The position numbers were made by a program, and so were the translations under genes. The notes below the pieces were generated by a model. It saw nothing but the letters and a program-made list of their open reading frames with translations, was not told the origin of the DNA and did no database searches. This document shows, piece after piece, positions 10,038 through 20,100 of a stretch of DNA of 64,000 nt. The stretch is from Lepas anatifera (lineage: Eukaryota; Arthropoda; Thecostraca; Lepadidae). Where the stretch lies: the NCBI GenBank assembly GCA_034440635.1, contig JAOTON010002073.1, positions 372,001-436,000 on the forward strand, written 5' to 3'. Numbering within the stretch: the first letter of the stretch is position 1; every line of letters begins with the position of its first letter.

Positions 10038-12268
10038 TTAAACCTCGTCCCAACGGGGGCATTTATGATCCCCTAGGTTTTTTTCGGGATAGCCTTCGCC
10101 CGGGTGGGGGGTCTTTTAGACCCCCCTCGGGTTTTTCCGAGGTGACCAAAAAACGGCGGCGCGCAGCGCAGCCAAACTTGGTCTCGCTGTTCCTTCATCA
10201 TTTTTACATCTTTCCTGAAAATTTTGGCTCAAGGTCATATTAGGTCAGGTCACCAGGCCAGGTGAAGTGACTTTACCTAAAAAAATACTTAAGACCGCAT
10301 AACTAAAAGAAGGGTTAATCGATCAAGTTGAAACTCATACCACATATTGGGCCCACCAAGAGCTATAACATTTGTTCCGGGATTTTTATATTGGTGACCT
10401 AAGGTCATGTGCAGAGCATGATCTCCCCATTGTAAATACATGAAGAAAATCACGAAATGAGCTTTTCTCAGTAAGTATGGATGGAATCAACTTCAAACAT
10501 TAGTTGCGACTTGCTCTTAGCCATTTCTGAAGCTGATGCCAAGAAGTTTTACTTGTGACCTTTAAAAGGTCACCTTAGGTCAAATAAACATTTTTTGGTG
10601 TTTTTCTCTATAAATTTTGAATAAACTAAGATAGAACTTTTATTTTGTCACCAAAGTGTTTTTATAGTCACTGGAAGTCAAATGATATACATCATGACTA
10701 TACCAGGTCAAGTTGGGTCAGACCGTTGACCTGGGTCAGGTCAAATTCTTAAATTTGACCTAGCATAGCAATATCATATATCATTCGATTTGTATTGACA
10801 AGAGGATTGCAATGGTGCATAAACTATGGCTGTATCTTGTTTGGTTTGGAAGCTATTAGCGAAAAAGTAAACGCCCTTATGCAAGGGTGGCTATGGACAT
10901 TCCCAAGAAAATGCCCAATATTTAGTGACCTGTAGCTCCCTAGGCTTTGACCTGACACGAAAATGAATGACACTGTGACCAAAGCGCATCTCAAGAGCTT
11001 TCGAATGGTGTTAGAAAAATGTTTCTAGCTATCATAGTTTCTGGGATATATGAGGTTTTCTTAGTACACCTCATATTAGCGATTTTGACCTATTTTGACC
11101 TCTGGTGACCTTGATATTGACCTGACAAGAAAAACGACCGAAGTATTTCCGATATCATTTTCGAAGAGCTTTCGATTGCCGTTTTGCGATTTTTTCTAGC
11201 TCTCTTAGTTTTTGAGATCGTGGGGGTCTTTTTAGCCCCCCCACCAGGGCGAAGGTGGCTCATACCCACCACCGGGGCAAGGATAGCAGAAAAACGACAA
11301 GACGCAGCACCGCACCACGATTGAGGGCTCTATCTCTCACCCCATCATTTTCCCATCATCCCTGAAATTTTACCCCAGGGTCACCCAAGGTCAGGTCACC
11401 AGACGAGGTCAACCCAGGTCACCTCATTTCAAATTTTGAGTTCTCTATGAGCTACATTTCTTAATCGATCGATTTGAAACTTTTTACACTTCATGACCCC
11501 TCCAGGGTCTACAAGGCACATTTTCGGGATTTTTTCAATTTTGTGACCTGGGGTCAGGTCACGAGGTGACATCTCCCATTAAAAAGCATGGGGAAAAGCT
11601 GTCTTATGATCTCAAAGTAACAAAACGATGGCAAATCTCAGCTTGCTTAGAAAAGCGTTTTAGGACACCTTTTAACGGATCACAGGGGCCGCCATATTTT
11701 TCCTTTGACCTCTCCGAGGTCACCCAAGGTCACCAGGAGTCAAAAACGGTATTTTACAATAACTTTTGACCTAATTAAACTCGCACGCTAAATCAAACAT
11801 TATCGTGCATGTCTCGTCACTCGCTTTCATTTGATATACGGCAAGGTCACTTTATGACTCTTCGTGACCTCAGGTCATATTAGGTCACGAAGTGACCTCT
11901 AGAAGTCAAATTACTGGCGAGAGGTCCTTACGTTCCACGTAGCGGAAAAAGGTGTAGCCTTTTCCTATCAAATGTAAGTACTTTACCAGATATCAATAGT
12001 TCTAATGTCACACGAAGTATGCCCAGTTTGCTTAGGCATTGCATATTTGAGTGAAAATAGACTATTGTGACCTAACTTGACCCCTGGAGGTCAAACCATT
12101 GACCTGGGCGCTTAAACATTTGGATAACTTTCTGACTGAATTAGCGCGAGCTTTCTAATGCACTTTGCAGATTTGCGTTAACCCCCATATTTTCGGATTT
12201 AGAGGGGGGCCATCAATGCCCCCCGGTGCGGCGTAGGTGGCACCGGACCCCTGTGGGACGCGGGTTAA
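10038..12268 (+). mobile_element. TTAA-flanked element (outer), interrupted
   Basis: TTAA at 10,038-10,041 and 12,265-12,268 bracket similar inverted ends (CGTCCCAACGGGG; inverse of the right end CGTCCCACAGGGG). TTAA duplication is typical of piggyBac and Kolobok elements. The interior is full of TGACCT/AGGTCA motifs and has no transposase. A second element occupies 10,093-11,282; without it the outer element is about 1.0 kb. Confidence 0.7.
10093..11282 (+). mobile_element. AGGTCA-rich DNA element nested in the outer TTAA element
   Basis: Ends CCTTCGCCCGGGTGGGGG and, inverted, CCTTGCCCCGGTGG. The 4-bp flank ATAG occurs on both sides (10,089-10,092 and 11,283-11,286). Joining the flanks restores TTTTTCGGGATAG-CAGAAAAACG, matching the intact relative at about 12,874-12,900. 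The copy at 57,042-58,217 is closely similar along its length but inverted and flanked by TTAA, so ATAG looks like a non-canonical target. Non-coding. Confidence 0.8.
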
Positions 12269-12359
12269 GAGTCAAAACAAGCCGTGAAAGCATCATCACA
12301 AGCAAACAGAATTGAATGGGGGTAGCCAATCTTCAGCTTTCTGCTGATAAAAAACCATA

Positions 12360-12545
12360 GGCAGCTTCAGGGTGAGCAAAGGGAGCAGGTGCCCCTCCCC
12401 CAGGATCGACCCTCGGCGCCCCCTGAAATGGTCACGGCGCCACCAGAAAGGTCGATGGCGTCCCTCTGAAAAGTCGCCCTCTCCCCACCGGCGCCCATCG
12501 ATACGATCTGACACCCACCTGATAGGTTTTGTCGGCTAAAAGTGG
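12360..12545 (-). mobile_element. Truncated copy of the GGCGCC-rich MITE
   Basis: On the minus strand it reads like the 31,332-31,607 element: the (C)CTATCAGGTGGGTG landmark, GTCGATGGCG, and GGTCACGGCGCC with CCCCCTGAAATGG on the plus strand. Both termini are lost. The overlapping ORFs come from the repeat. Confidence 0.6.
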
Positions 12546-12995
12546 TGCTGTGTGCAATCTGTTGTGCAACAGCCGCTTGAGACAAGGACAACATATGCAA
12601 AGTACCTTTTGACCGCGCCTCAGTACCTTTTGCGTATTCGACCTCAAAAACGGACATTTATGGGAAATTCCCAAGGCTTTAATGAGTGCTGGATAACTAC
12701 ATTTTTAACTATTTTTAAAACTATAACTACGTTTTAAATACATTGGGATGTCAAAAATGTTCACTCATTGCCCTTTTCAATACATTACAATGGAAATGAA
12801 AATTTAAAGTTTAGTGATATCTATTTTTTTAACACGCGCATTGACGGGGGCCGGGTACCCGCCCCCCTCAGGTTTTTCGGAAAGAACAGAAAAACGGCGG
12901 CGCGTAGCGCCGCCGTACTTGGCATAGCTTTTCCCTTCTCATTTTTACAACTTTTTTCAAAATTTTGAGGTTAGGTCATCTCCGGTCAGGTCACC

Positions 12996-13003
12996 AGTAC
13001 AGG
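12996..13003. repeat. Target duplication AGTACAGG (left)
   Basis: AGTACAGG here recurs exactly at 15,200-15,207. Joining the two sides gives an uninterrupted relative of GGTCACCAGG(N)CAGG as in the other copies, so the duplication is backed by an empty-site comparison. Confidence 0.85.
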
Positions 13004-13370
13004 CAGAGCTGCAAAAGTCGGGCTCTCGGGTCATAAAGTGCCCGACAGATTTTAGGGGCACGGTTGGTCTTGCGACAGATCTTACAATCTGTGAGAAAAA
13101 AATCTTGAAAGGAAGCAGAAAATATTTTTGTTCTAAAAAAACTCAATATTACAATTGTCACCTCTTTCACTCAACAAGTTTTTCATGAATTTGCACCTCT
13201 CCCATATCAAGCCAGTGTGCGGCAAGAACCGATGGAAAATCGAGGGCTTGTGCACAGAGGGTCTTTTCGAGGGACTTGTGAATCGAGGAACCTTTGAATA
13301 GAGGGCCTTATGCACAGAGGGCCTTTTAAACGTCACCCAGAAAATCCTCTGCTGGAAAAATTCCTTCACC

Positions 13371-13425
13371 GGCCTGTCGGGCCCGATTTGTATTCATAGC
13401 ACGCGACAGCCTGGCCCGACAGGCC
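13371..13425. repeat. Inverted repeat GGCCTGTCGGGCC
   Basis: GGCCTGTCGGGCC at 13,371-13,383 and its exact inverse GGCCCGACAGGCC at 13,413-13,425 are separated by 29 bases. Could fold into a stable hairpin. Confidence 0.85.
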
Positions 13426-13497
13426 GCCGTAAAGGTAAAGGCGACAGGCAAAACAGTTTTTTCTTCGTTTCCTTCGTTTGGAAGTACGCTCAACGCT

Positions 13498-13533
13498 GCC
13501 GCAAGGGCGCTGTTTGAACAGCGCCCTTGCGGC
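13498..13533. repeat. Perfect palindrome with 17-bp arms
   Basis: The arm GCCGCAAGGGCGCTGTT is followed by two bases (TG) and the exact inverse arm. It is GC-rich and not explained by coding. Confidence 0.9.
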
Positions 13534-13708
13534 AAGCCAGTGTAAAAGTGTAAAGGTATCTTTGGTTTGAAGAAAAGCAGCCCTGCGGTTTGGTGTCTTG
13601 CCTTGTGGAAGGTTGTGTTTTTGATTATTTTTCTTGCATTACTTTGGTATACATCTTGAGTAAACTGGTTGAGCCTGGATTTATCGTTCATAGTTGAAGG
13701 GCTGATAA

Positions 13709-13936
13709 ATGGCTCCGATTAAGCTGAAGCCCCTTCCACCGTCCCGTGTCAGCTTAAATGTGGATTTGAGGGATGTGGGTATTTTGGCGAGAAACGTTTT
13801 TATAAGGAGCATCAGCGAATCAAGCATTCTGGGCTGCCCTGCAAGTTCAGGAACAGTGGTTTTGGCCAAGGAGGTCGTTTTGAAGCATGGATCAAACAGC
13901 GGGCAGATCAGAACAGTGTGGGGAGAAAACAAAGAA
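13709..13936 (+). other. Open stretch followed by a good splice donor
   Basis: A peptide beginning MAPIKLKPLPPSRVSLNVDL stays open into AAAGAA|GTAAGTGATG at 13,936/13,937. This could be an exon captured by the mobile insertion or chance. No family is recognised and no convincing upstream acceptor was found. Confidence 0.25.
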
Positions 13937-15874
13937 GTAAGTGATGTGGTGTTCGTTGTAATTTCGGCAGCTTACATTTATTTCACACAGTATGTTGTGC
14001 TCACTGTTGATCAATAATTTTAAATGATATTAATAAGGGAAAATGAATTTTACCAGCAGACTGGTCAAATTAGACTAAAACATTTGATTTTCCTTCCATC
14101 TTCTTTTAAATCAATGCCTGTTTGTCAGAATTAACCACAAAAGTTGCATACCTTCATCAGTGGATTTGTAGATGCCAAAGAAACAAAACTCTTCACCTTT
14201 CCACATTAATTTGAGTTTTAAGTACCAAACTATTTTCCTATTTCATTTTATTCACTTACCTAAATATGCCTATGTCTATGTCAAGGGGACAAAGATATAA
14301 CAAAAACACAGCCTAGTGCAACCTTTACTCATTCCTTTTACTCTTAACTTCCTTGGAAACATGATATTTATTTGACATTTACTATCTAACTGACTTAAGG
14401 TTATTTATTGGCCTCATGAACTTCAGATCCTAAACCACGTACCCTCATGGAAATGAGCACGGCAATGCATAAAAACTTTGAGATAGCGAACAGCTTCAAA
14501 ATTTAGGATTTTCATGTAAACATGCATTTAAAGTCATGGAAAGCTAATATTACATGTTTGTATTCACTACAATTAGCCATGATGCTTAAAAACACTTTCG
14601 AATATCAAAAAGTGCCCTCCAATCTTGTTTGTCTGGCCATCAGAGCAAAATCCATATTAATTTTGGGGTTCCTTTCCCTCCCCCAAAACTGAATCTGAAA
14701 TTGCGGCTGGCTAGTACGCTGGTTGGGCGGTGTTTTTGCAACTATTTTTTGTATTCTGGGCTGGACTTGTACTATAATATACTTTTTTTTGTGGTTTTTG
14801 TATGGGGCTGCGGGTTGAAGGGGGTGCTTTTTGTTTTGTTATTTCCTGTGCCTATTCTGATTAGTGGTCTTTTCAGCCGTCGTGTTTGCTTTTGTTGCTG
14901 TCGTCCCAATCTATTTTATAATTTTTATGGTGACTCGAATGGGATTGGTGGTTCGGTTTATTTGTTTGGTTTGCCGTACTTATTTCTGGCGGTCTGTATT
15001 AAACCCGAGACGTCTGTCGGTTTTGAATTATAGCTTGTGCTTCTGTTCATAGGCGGCTTCGGCCAAATAGGTTCCCTTAGGTGGCAAATAGGATATGCTT
15101 GGTGCTTTTTTTTGTTTTTGTTTTTTTTAGAATGTGGAGGTGATTTCATTGATGGGTTTTGTTTATAGTCTTCCCTTTGGTTTTTAGTGTTTTTTTGTTA
15201 GTACAGGTAAGTGACCTGACCTAAAAAAGTTTAGGATGGCATAAGTCGGAGCAGAGTGAACTTATCCGATTGAAACTCATATCACATAGTGGAACTACCG
15301 AGTTCTCTAAAATATGTTCCGGTATCTTTTATATCGATGACTTAAGGTCAGGTACGAGGCATGACCTCTCAATACGAAATACATGGGGAAAATGGTTTTT
15401 ACTGAATAACTCAGCAACGGATAGTGATAAAGCGTTTATTTTAGCTGCATTAGACTCGCCTCGGCTTTGCAGTTCTAATGATATGCATTTGATATAATTT
15501 GACCCTGACCTGACCTCAGGTCAGGTCAAATCCTTGATTTGACCTAGCAAAGTCAAATTATATATCAATTGATTCGGCTTGCTGCGAGGATTCATACAGT
15601 TTAGGTCGTTTTGCTCTATCTTTACTTGTTCAGATGCAATGGCCGAAAACTTCATTTACATGTTATCCCTATGACGGCACGTTTTGACCTCTCGTGACCT
15701 TAAATGTGACCTGACAAAAATGCTACAAATATCTTCGATGGAGAAGTGGATGGGCTACTCAACACAGTTTACCGTTTTTCTCTACCTACCGTGGTTCTCG
15801 AGATCTTAGGGGGGCGGGTACCCACCCCCCGTTAAAGCGAAGGTGGCTCAGACCCCCGTCAATGCGCGTGTTAA

Positions 15875-16761
15875 AACGGGACATCAATCGCAGTTGAATT
15901 GCGTTTTATCGAATCTGAGACTCTTAAACATTTGCTCTAGTCATTCTGAAGTTTTCTCATTTATATTAGGCTCCTGAATGGTTCTGTATCGCGGTGTGAT
16001 TAACAACTTACTTGACTCGCATTCTGAACACAGGTGCTTTGCGCTTACTTTTGGACTCGAACAAACTAATGCCACAGCCAGCTGCGGTGATGGGTTAGGA
16101 CTTCAAGAGGAGATTCCTGAACGTTTCAAACAATCACTGTCCTGTCAGCGTCATATGGTGAGTGTTAAGGCTCATAATCTCCGGGAGGGAGTTTGTCTCC
16201 ACCCCCTCCGCCCCGTCAGTGGCACCGCCCAAGGTCACAGCTCATGACACATTGCAGCAATGAGCTCGACTCTGGCGAGTCAGATAAGCCTCTAGATCCA
16301 TTTCCAAATCTGGCACATGGCCGCAGCCTTGCGGGGGATGACGTCACCACTTCACGTGTTTTGTGTGGCGGCATTCTCCGGAAGTAATCGGAAACTCGGC
16401 GTGAGCCATTGGCTCGTGTCGTTTCCGGCTTCACGCATAATGCCCACCTGCGAAGTCGGCTTCTTCAAACATCGGCATCCGCCCTGGGGCCGCCTCGATA
16501 CAATTGGTGTAATGTGGCCGGTGATTCATGATTAAGCCGCGATACGGCTACACTATTGCGGATTGGGGTCCTGCCAGAGTCAGGTCTAGAGCTGAGTTTG
16601 ATTCGAAGTGGTCACACACACTCGGTCACTGGCGCCTGGCAACTCCGTGGTTCCTTAGTGCCGTCTCGCCCGTGGACGCTTCAGCGGTTTTGACTATCAT
16701 AAAGTTTCATACCTAAGCGTGTTAGGATTTGTCTACCTGCACCAGCTACACATCACAAGCA
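15875..16761. promoter_or_regulatory. Upstream region of the VWA7-like gene
   Basis: No gene seen. GATGACGTCACC at about 16,336 contains the CRE core TGACGTCA, and CACGTG follows at 16,353, about 400 bp before the proposed start codon. I see no clear TATA box. A 5' untranslated exon could lie here; promoter function is inferred only from position and motifs. Confidence 0.25.
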
Positions 16762-17141
16762 ATGACATCCCCTCCACGGTGGATATGCCTCCTGGGGATG
16801 TTGTCGGCGGCTTCAGCCTTTCTACCGAGCCCCATCCCTCGCTCTCTGGCCGGCACAGAGCTGCTCTCCTGCCTGACTCGACAGAACCCAGAGCTGACCT
16901 GGACGCACCGTAACATCACCATCGAGGCTGTGAAGAGGACGGTGACACGGAGGATGGCAGCCCTGGCCGCTGACCGGCTGGCTGAGTACTTCGTGGACGG
17001 CAGTGACACCCTGGTCAACGTGTTCTTGAAGCTCCACGGCTACAACTCCAGCGGCGCCGCGCTGCAGTTTGCCAGGCAGGCGGAGAGGCTGGCTGACTGG
17101 GTGGCGCTGGCTGATGCCGGGCCAACGGGAGTGGATCCCAG
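16762..17141 (+). CDS. VWA7-like exon 1: signal peptide and N-terminus
   Basis: The ATG at 16,762 is chosen because it opens a typical signal peptide (MTSPPRWICLLGMLSAASA). The mature part carries ELTWTHRNITIEAVKR, the family's N-terminal 'TH.dIT..al' signature, and sequons NIT and NSS. Donor CCCAG|GTGAGG. Ends in phase 2. Confidence 0.85.
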
Positions 17142-20100
17142 GTGAGGGCGGATGGGAGCTCGCGGACCTGCAGCACACTAGGGAAGAGCCGTATATGGTG
17201 TCTGGTGATTATGCAAATGTTCAGCAGGCTCTTTCATCGGCAGCTCTCAGTCATTGATCAGAAATGTGCGGTCCGTGCTGGACGGATTAATAGCGTTAGG
17301 TTCGGCTGTTATATATACTATGCTACACAGGCTCAGTTTGCAAAAAATATCTTCAAAACGAGCACAAGTATTGAAAAATACTGTGTCGCAAATAGTGTAT
17401 CTTTATAAGGTCCTTAAAAGTATGCCCCTGGCAACTATATGATACCTTATTTTTGCTGATAATGAACCAAAATAATCTGCTCTCTCCGGACGAGGTTCGA
17501 CGTGTTTTGTCCATTATTTATTATTTCGCATGCCAATCAATGCATTTAGTTAAGACCAATTATGCAAAACTTAAATGGTGCTTATAAGGGGCTTCACTAA
17601 AAAAATCCTTTAAAAAACCAGGACTCAAAACATACAGTAGAACCAGCCTGGTAAAGGCCTACCAGAGGTCTACCAATTACCATTGGAGCTGGTGTACATC
17701 AATATTTGCCCGGGTGGGGTCTTTTTTACCCCCTAGGGTTTTTCCATTCCAGGGAGTTAGAAAAATGATGGCGCACAGCGCAAGCCGTACTTTGCATAGC
17801 TTTTTAATGTTCTTCTTACACATTTCCTGAAATTTTAACATCAAGGTCATATTAGGTCAGGTCACCAGGTCAGGTCAAGTGATCACAACTCTCAAAATAT
17901 TCAAAATCGTACGATTAAAAGTATGTTTGATCTATTGATCTGAGATTCATAACACCTAAAAAGGTCACCGAGTACAATAATATGTGGTAATGGTTTTCTT
18001 TCATATCGGTGACTTGGAGCCATATACGGGTCAGGACCTTCCCATGGTAAGCCTGCGGGAAAACTTTGAAATTCCTGTGTTTCATGATCCTGTGTTCGCG
18101 ATCCATTATTGTAGCTGAGCTAACCTTGGAAATTTTGACCCATAACCTTCTTGCGGTCATCTGAGGTGAAATGAGTAACTTTGAACAAGTTAACTTATAA
18201 CTTTTGAGTTAACAATGATAAAGTTTTTATTTACAACCATTGTGTTTGTTCTACCCCTGGGAGTCCAATGGCGTACGTCATGACCATACCACGTCACCTC
18301 AGATCAATTCGATGACCTCAGATAAGGTCAAAATCTAGATTTCGTCTAAAATCTAAATTATTGATTTCATAGTGAAATCATATAAAATTCGGTTTATATG
18401 AACGAAAGGATTACAATGGTCTCAAAACCATGGATGTATCATGTTTTGTTAGGAATTTATTCGCAAACGAGAAAAAAACCTAAAGTATCGGTAGTGCACC
18501 TTCCATGGCCTTGTTTTCCGGTACCCAGGCTTGACCTAAACTTTGTTGCCACTATCGATACGTGCTTACAATAGCATTCAGATGACCGCAGAAGCACTGT
18601 CCTAAATTTGCATATTAGATAGGATATCTCGCGTCTAAATCGAGCATGCTTCATATGTGGGCTAATGGGTATATGCTAAAATTGTTCAAGTTCAGTGACC
18701 CGCAGCGCCATACCCTTTGATTTGGCAAAAAATAAATTTCACGGTAATGAAAAAAATCAAGCGCTTTTGAATGACAGTCACAAAATATTTCTAGCTATCT
18801 TAGTTTCTGAGGTATGGGAGGTTTCTTAGTACACCTCATATGAGCAATTGTGACCTATTTTGACCTCTGGTGACCTTGATATTGACCTGACAAAAACATT
18901 GTGCAAGTAACTTGGATACTATTTTTGAAGAACTTTCGAATGTTGTATCCACTTCTTTCTGTCTCTGCTAGTTTTCGAGACCATGGGGATCTTTGTTGAC
19001 CCCGCACCTGGGCTAAGGTGTCTCGCACCCACCACCCAAGAAAGGGTTAAGGTACACGCATACACACATACCTGCAGGTTCAGTGCTCTTATTATACAAG
19101 TCCTGTACCACTGGGTTCAAATGTAACATTAACAGTGGGGTATCATGGTGAATTTTAATATACAAATCTCGATTTGTCAATAAGTCCACCCAACGAACGG
19201 GTATTTTCTGTTTACGAGGGTTAATACTGTCAGAAACATGTCAGTTCTTATGAAAAATACTTCATTCTGCAAATTGTATGACAAAACAGGAAACAATACA
19301 ACAACTTCATATTTCATCGGCATTGCCACGGGCCCCGAAGTGTATGGCGGAACAGCAGAACTACAGGCGGTTCATACTGGCCCGGGCCCCCTGCATCAAG
19401 TCCACGGAACCGCGGAGAGCACGGCGGCACAGCATAGGTGCAGGATTCATTCTGGCCGCTGTATAGAGTTCACGCACCCCGGAGTGTACGGCGGTACACC
19501 ATACCTACAGACGGTTCATACTGCCACGTGTACAGTCCACGTACACCGCAGTGAACGGCGGCACAGCATAGCTGCAGTGTTCATACTGGCCACTGTGTAC
19601 AGTAGGGAACCGGAGCGCCGGCGGTACAGCATACCTGCAGGCGGTTCATACTGCCGCTGTGTACAGTCCAAGGGCACCGCAGTGTATTGCGGTACAGCAT
19701 AGCTACATGGTTCATACTGGCCGCTGTATGTAGTTCACGGGCCCCGGAGTGTACGGCGGTACAGCATAGTCACAACACTGAGTTCTGGAGTGAGAGCGTG
19801 TCCAGTGTAGTTTGTAGTAGAATGAGAAACAAACCAGTTCAATTTCAATCAACTCAGCTATGATAATTCAGTGGCAGGTGCTGTAAACAGTATCTACTAA
19901 TGTCATGTAGAACAAGTATCCAGATTATAGTTAACCCATAAAAGGAAAAGATGTATGTATGTATGACTAAAGCGCACTTTAGGCCTATAATAAAAAATGC
20001 GTTTGGGCCTTTGTCGTATAGCATAATTTGTTAGCCAAACAGTTACTCAGGCGAGAGGTTAAAAGACGCGAAATTCACTATGGTACTCAGATTTCCAGCG

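Larger units (their letters stand above)
13004..15199. mobile_element. 2.2-kb insertion with 8-bp target duplication, type unknown
   Basis: It begins CAGAGCTGCAAAAGTCGGG, which looks like a hAT left end, and is flanked by an exact 8-bp repeat. The right end, T-rich GTGTTTTTTTGTT, is not the inverse of the left, so the class is unresolved. It contains two strong hairpins near 13.4-13.5 kb, an open stretch at 13,709-13,936 and a T/G-rich segment at about 14,730-15,199. No transposase or reverse transcriptase motif is seen. Confidence 0.65.
12829..15874. mobile_element. TTAA-flanked element with CACGCGCATTGACGGGGG ends, interrupted
   Basis: TTAA at 12,829 is followed by CACGCGCATTGACGGGGG. At the other end CCCCCGTCAATGCGCGTG precedes TTAA at 15,871. 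These are perfect 18-bp inverted ends with a TTAA target duplication. The halves 12,833-13,003 and 15,208-15,870 align with the other AGGTCA-rich elements and are separated by an insertion at 13,004-15,199. Uninterrupted it would be about 0.83 kb and non-coding. Confidence 0.85.
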
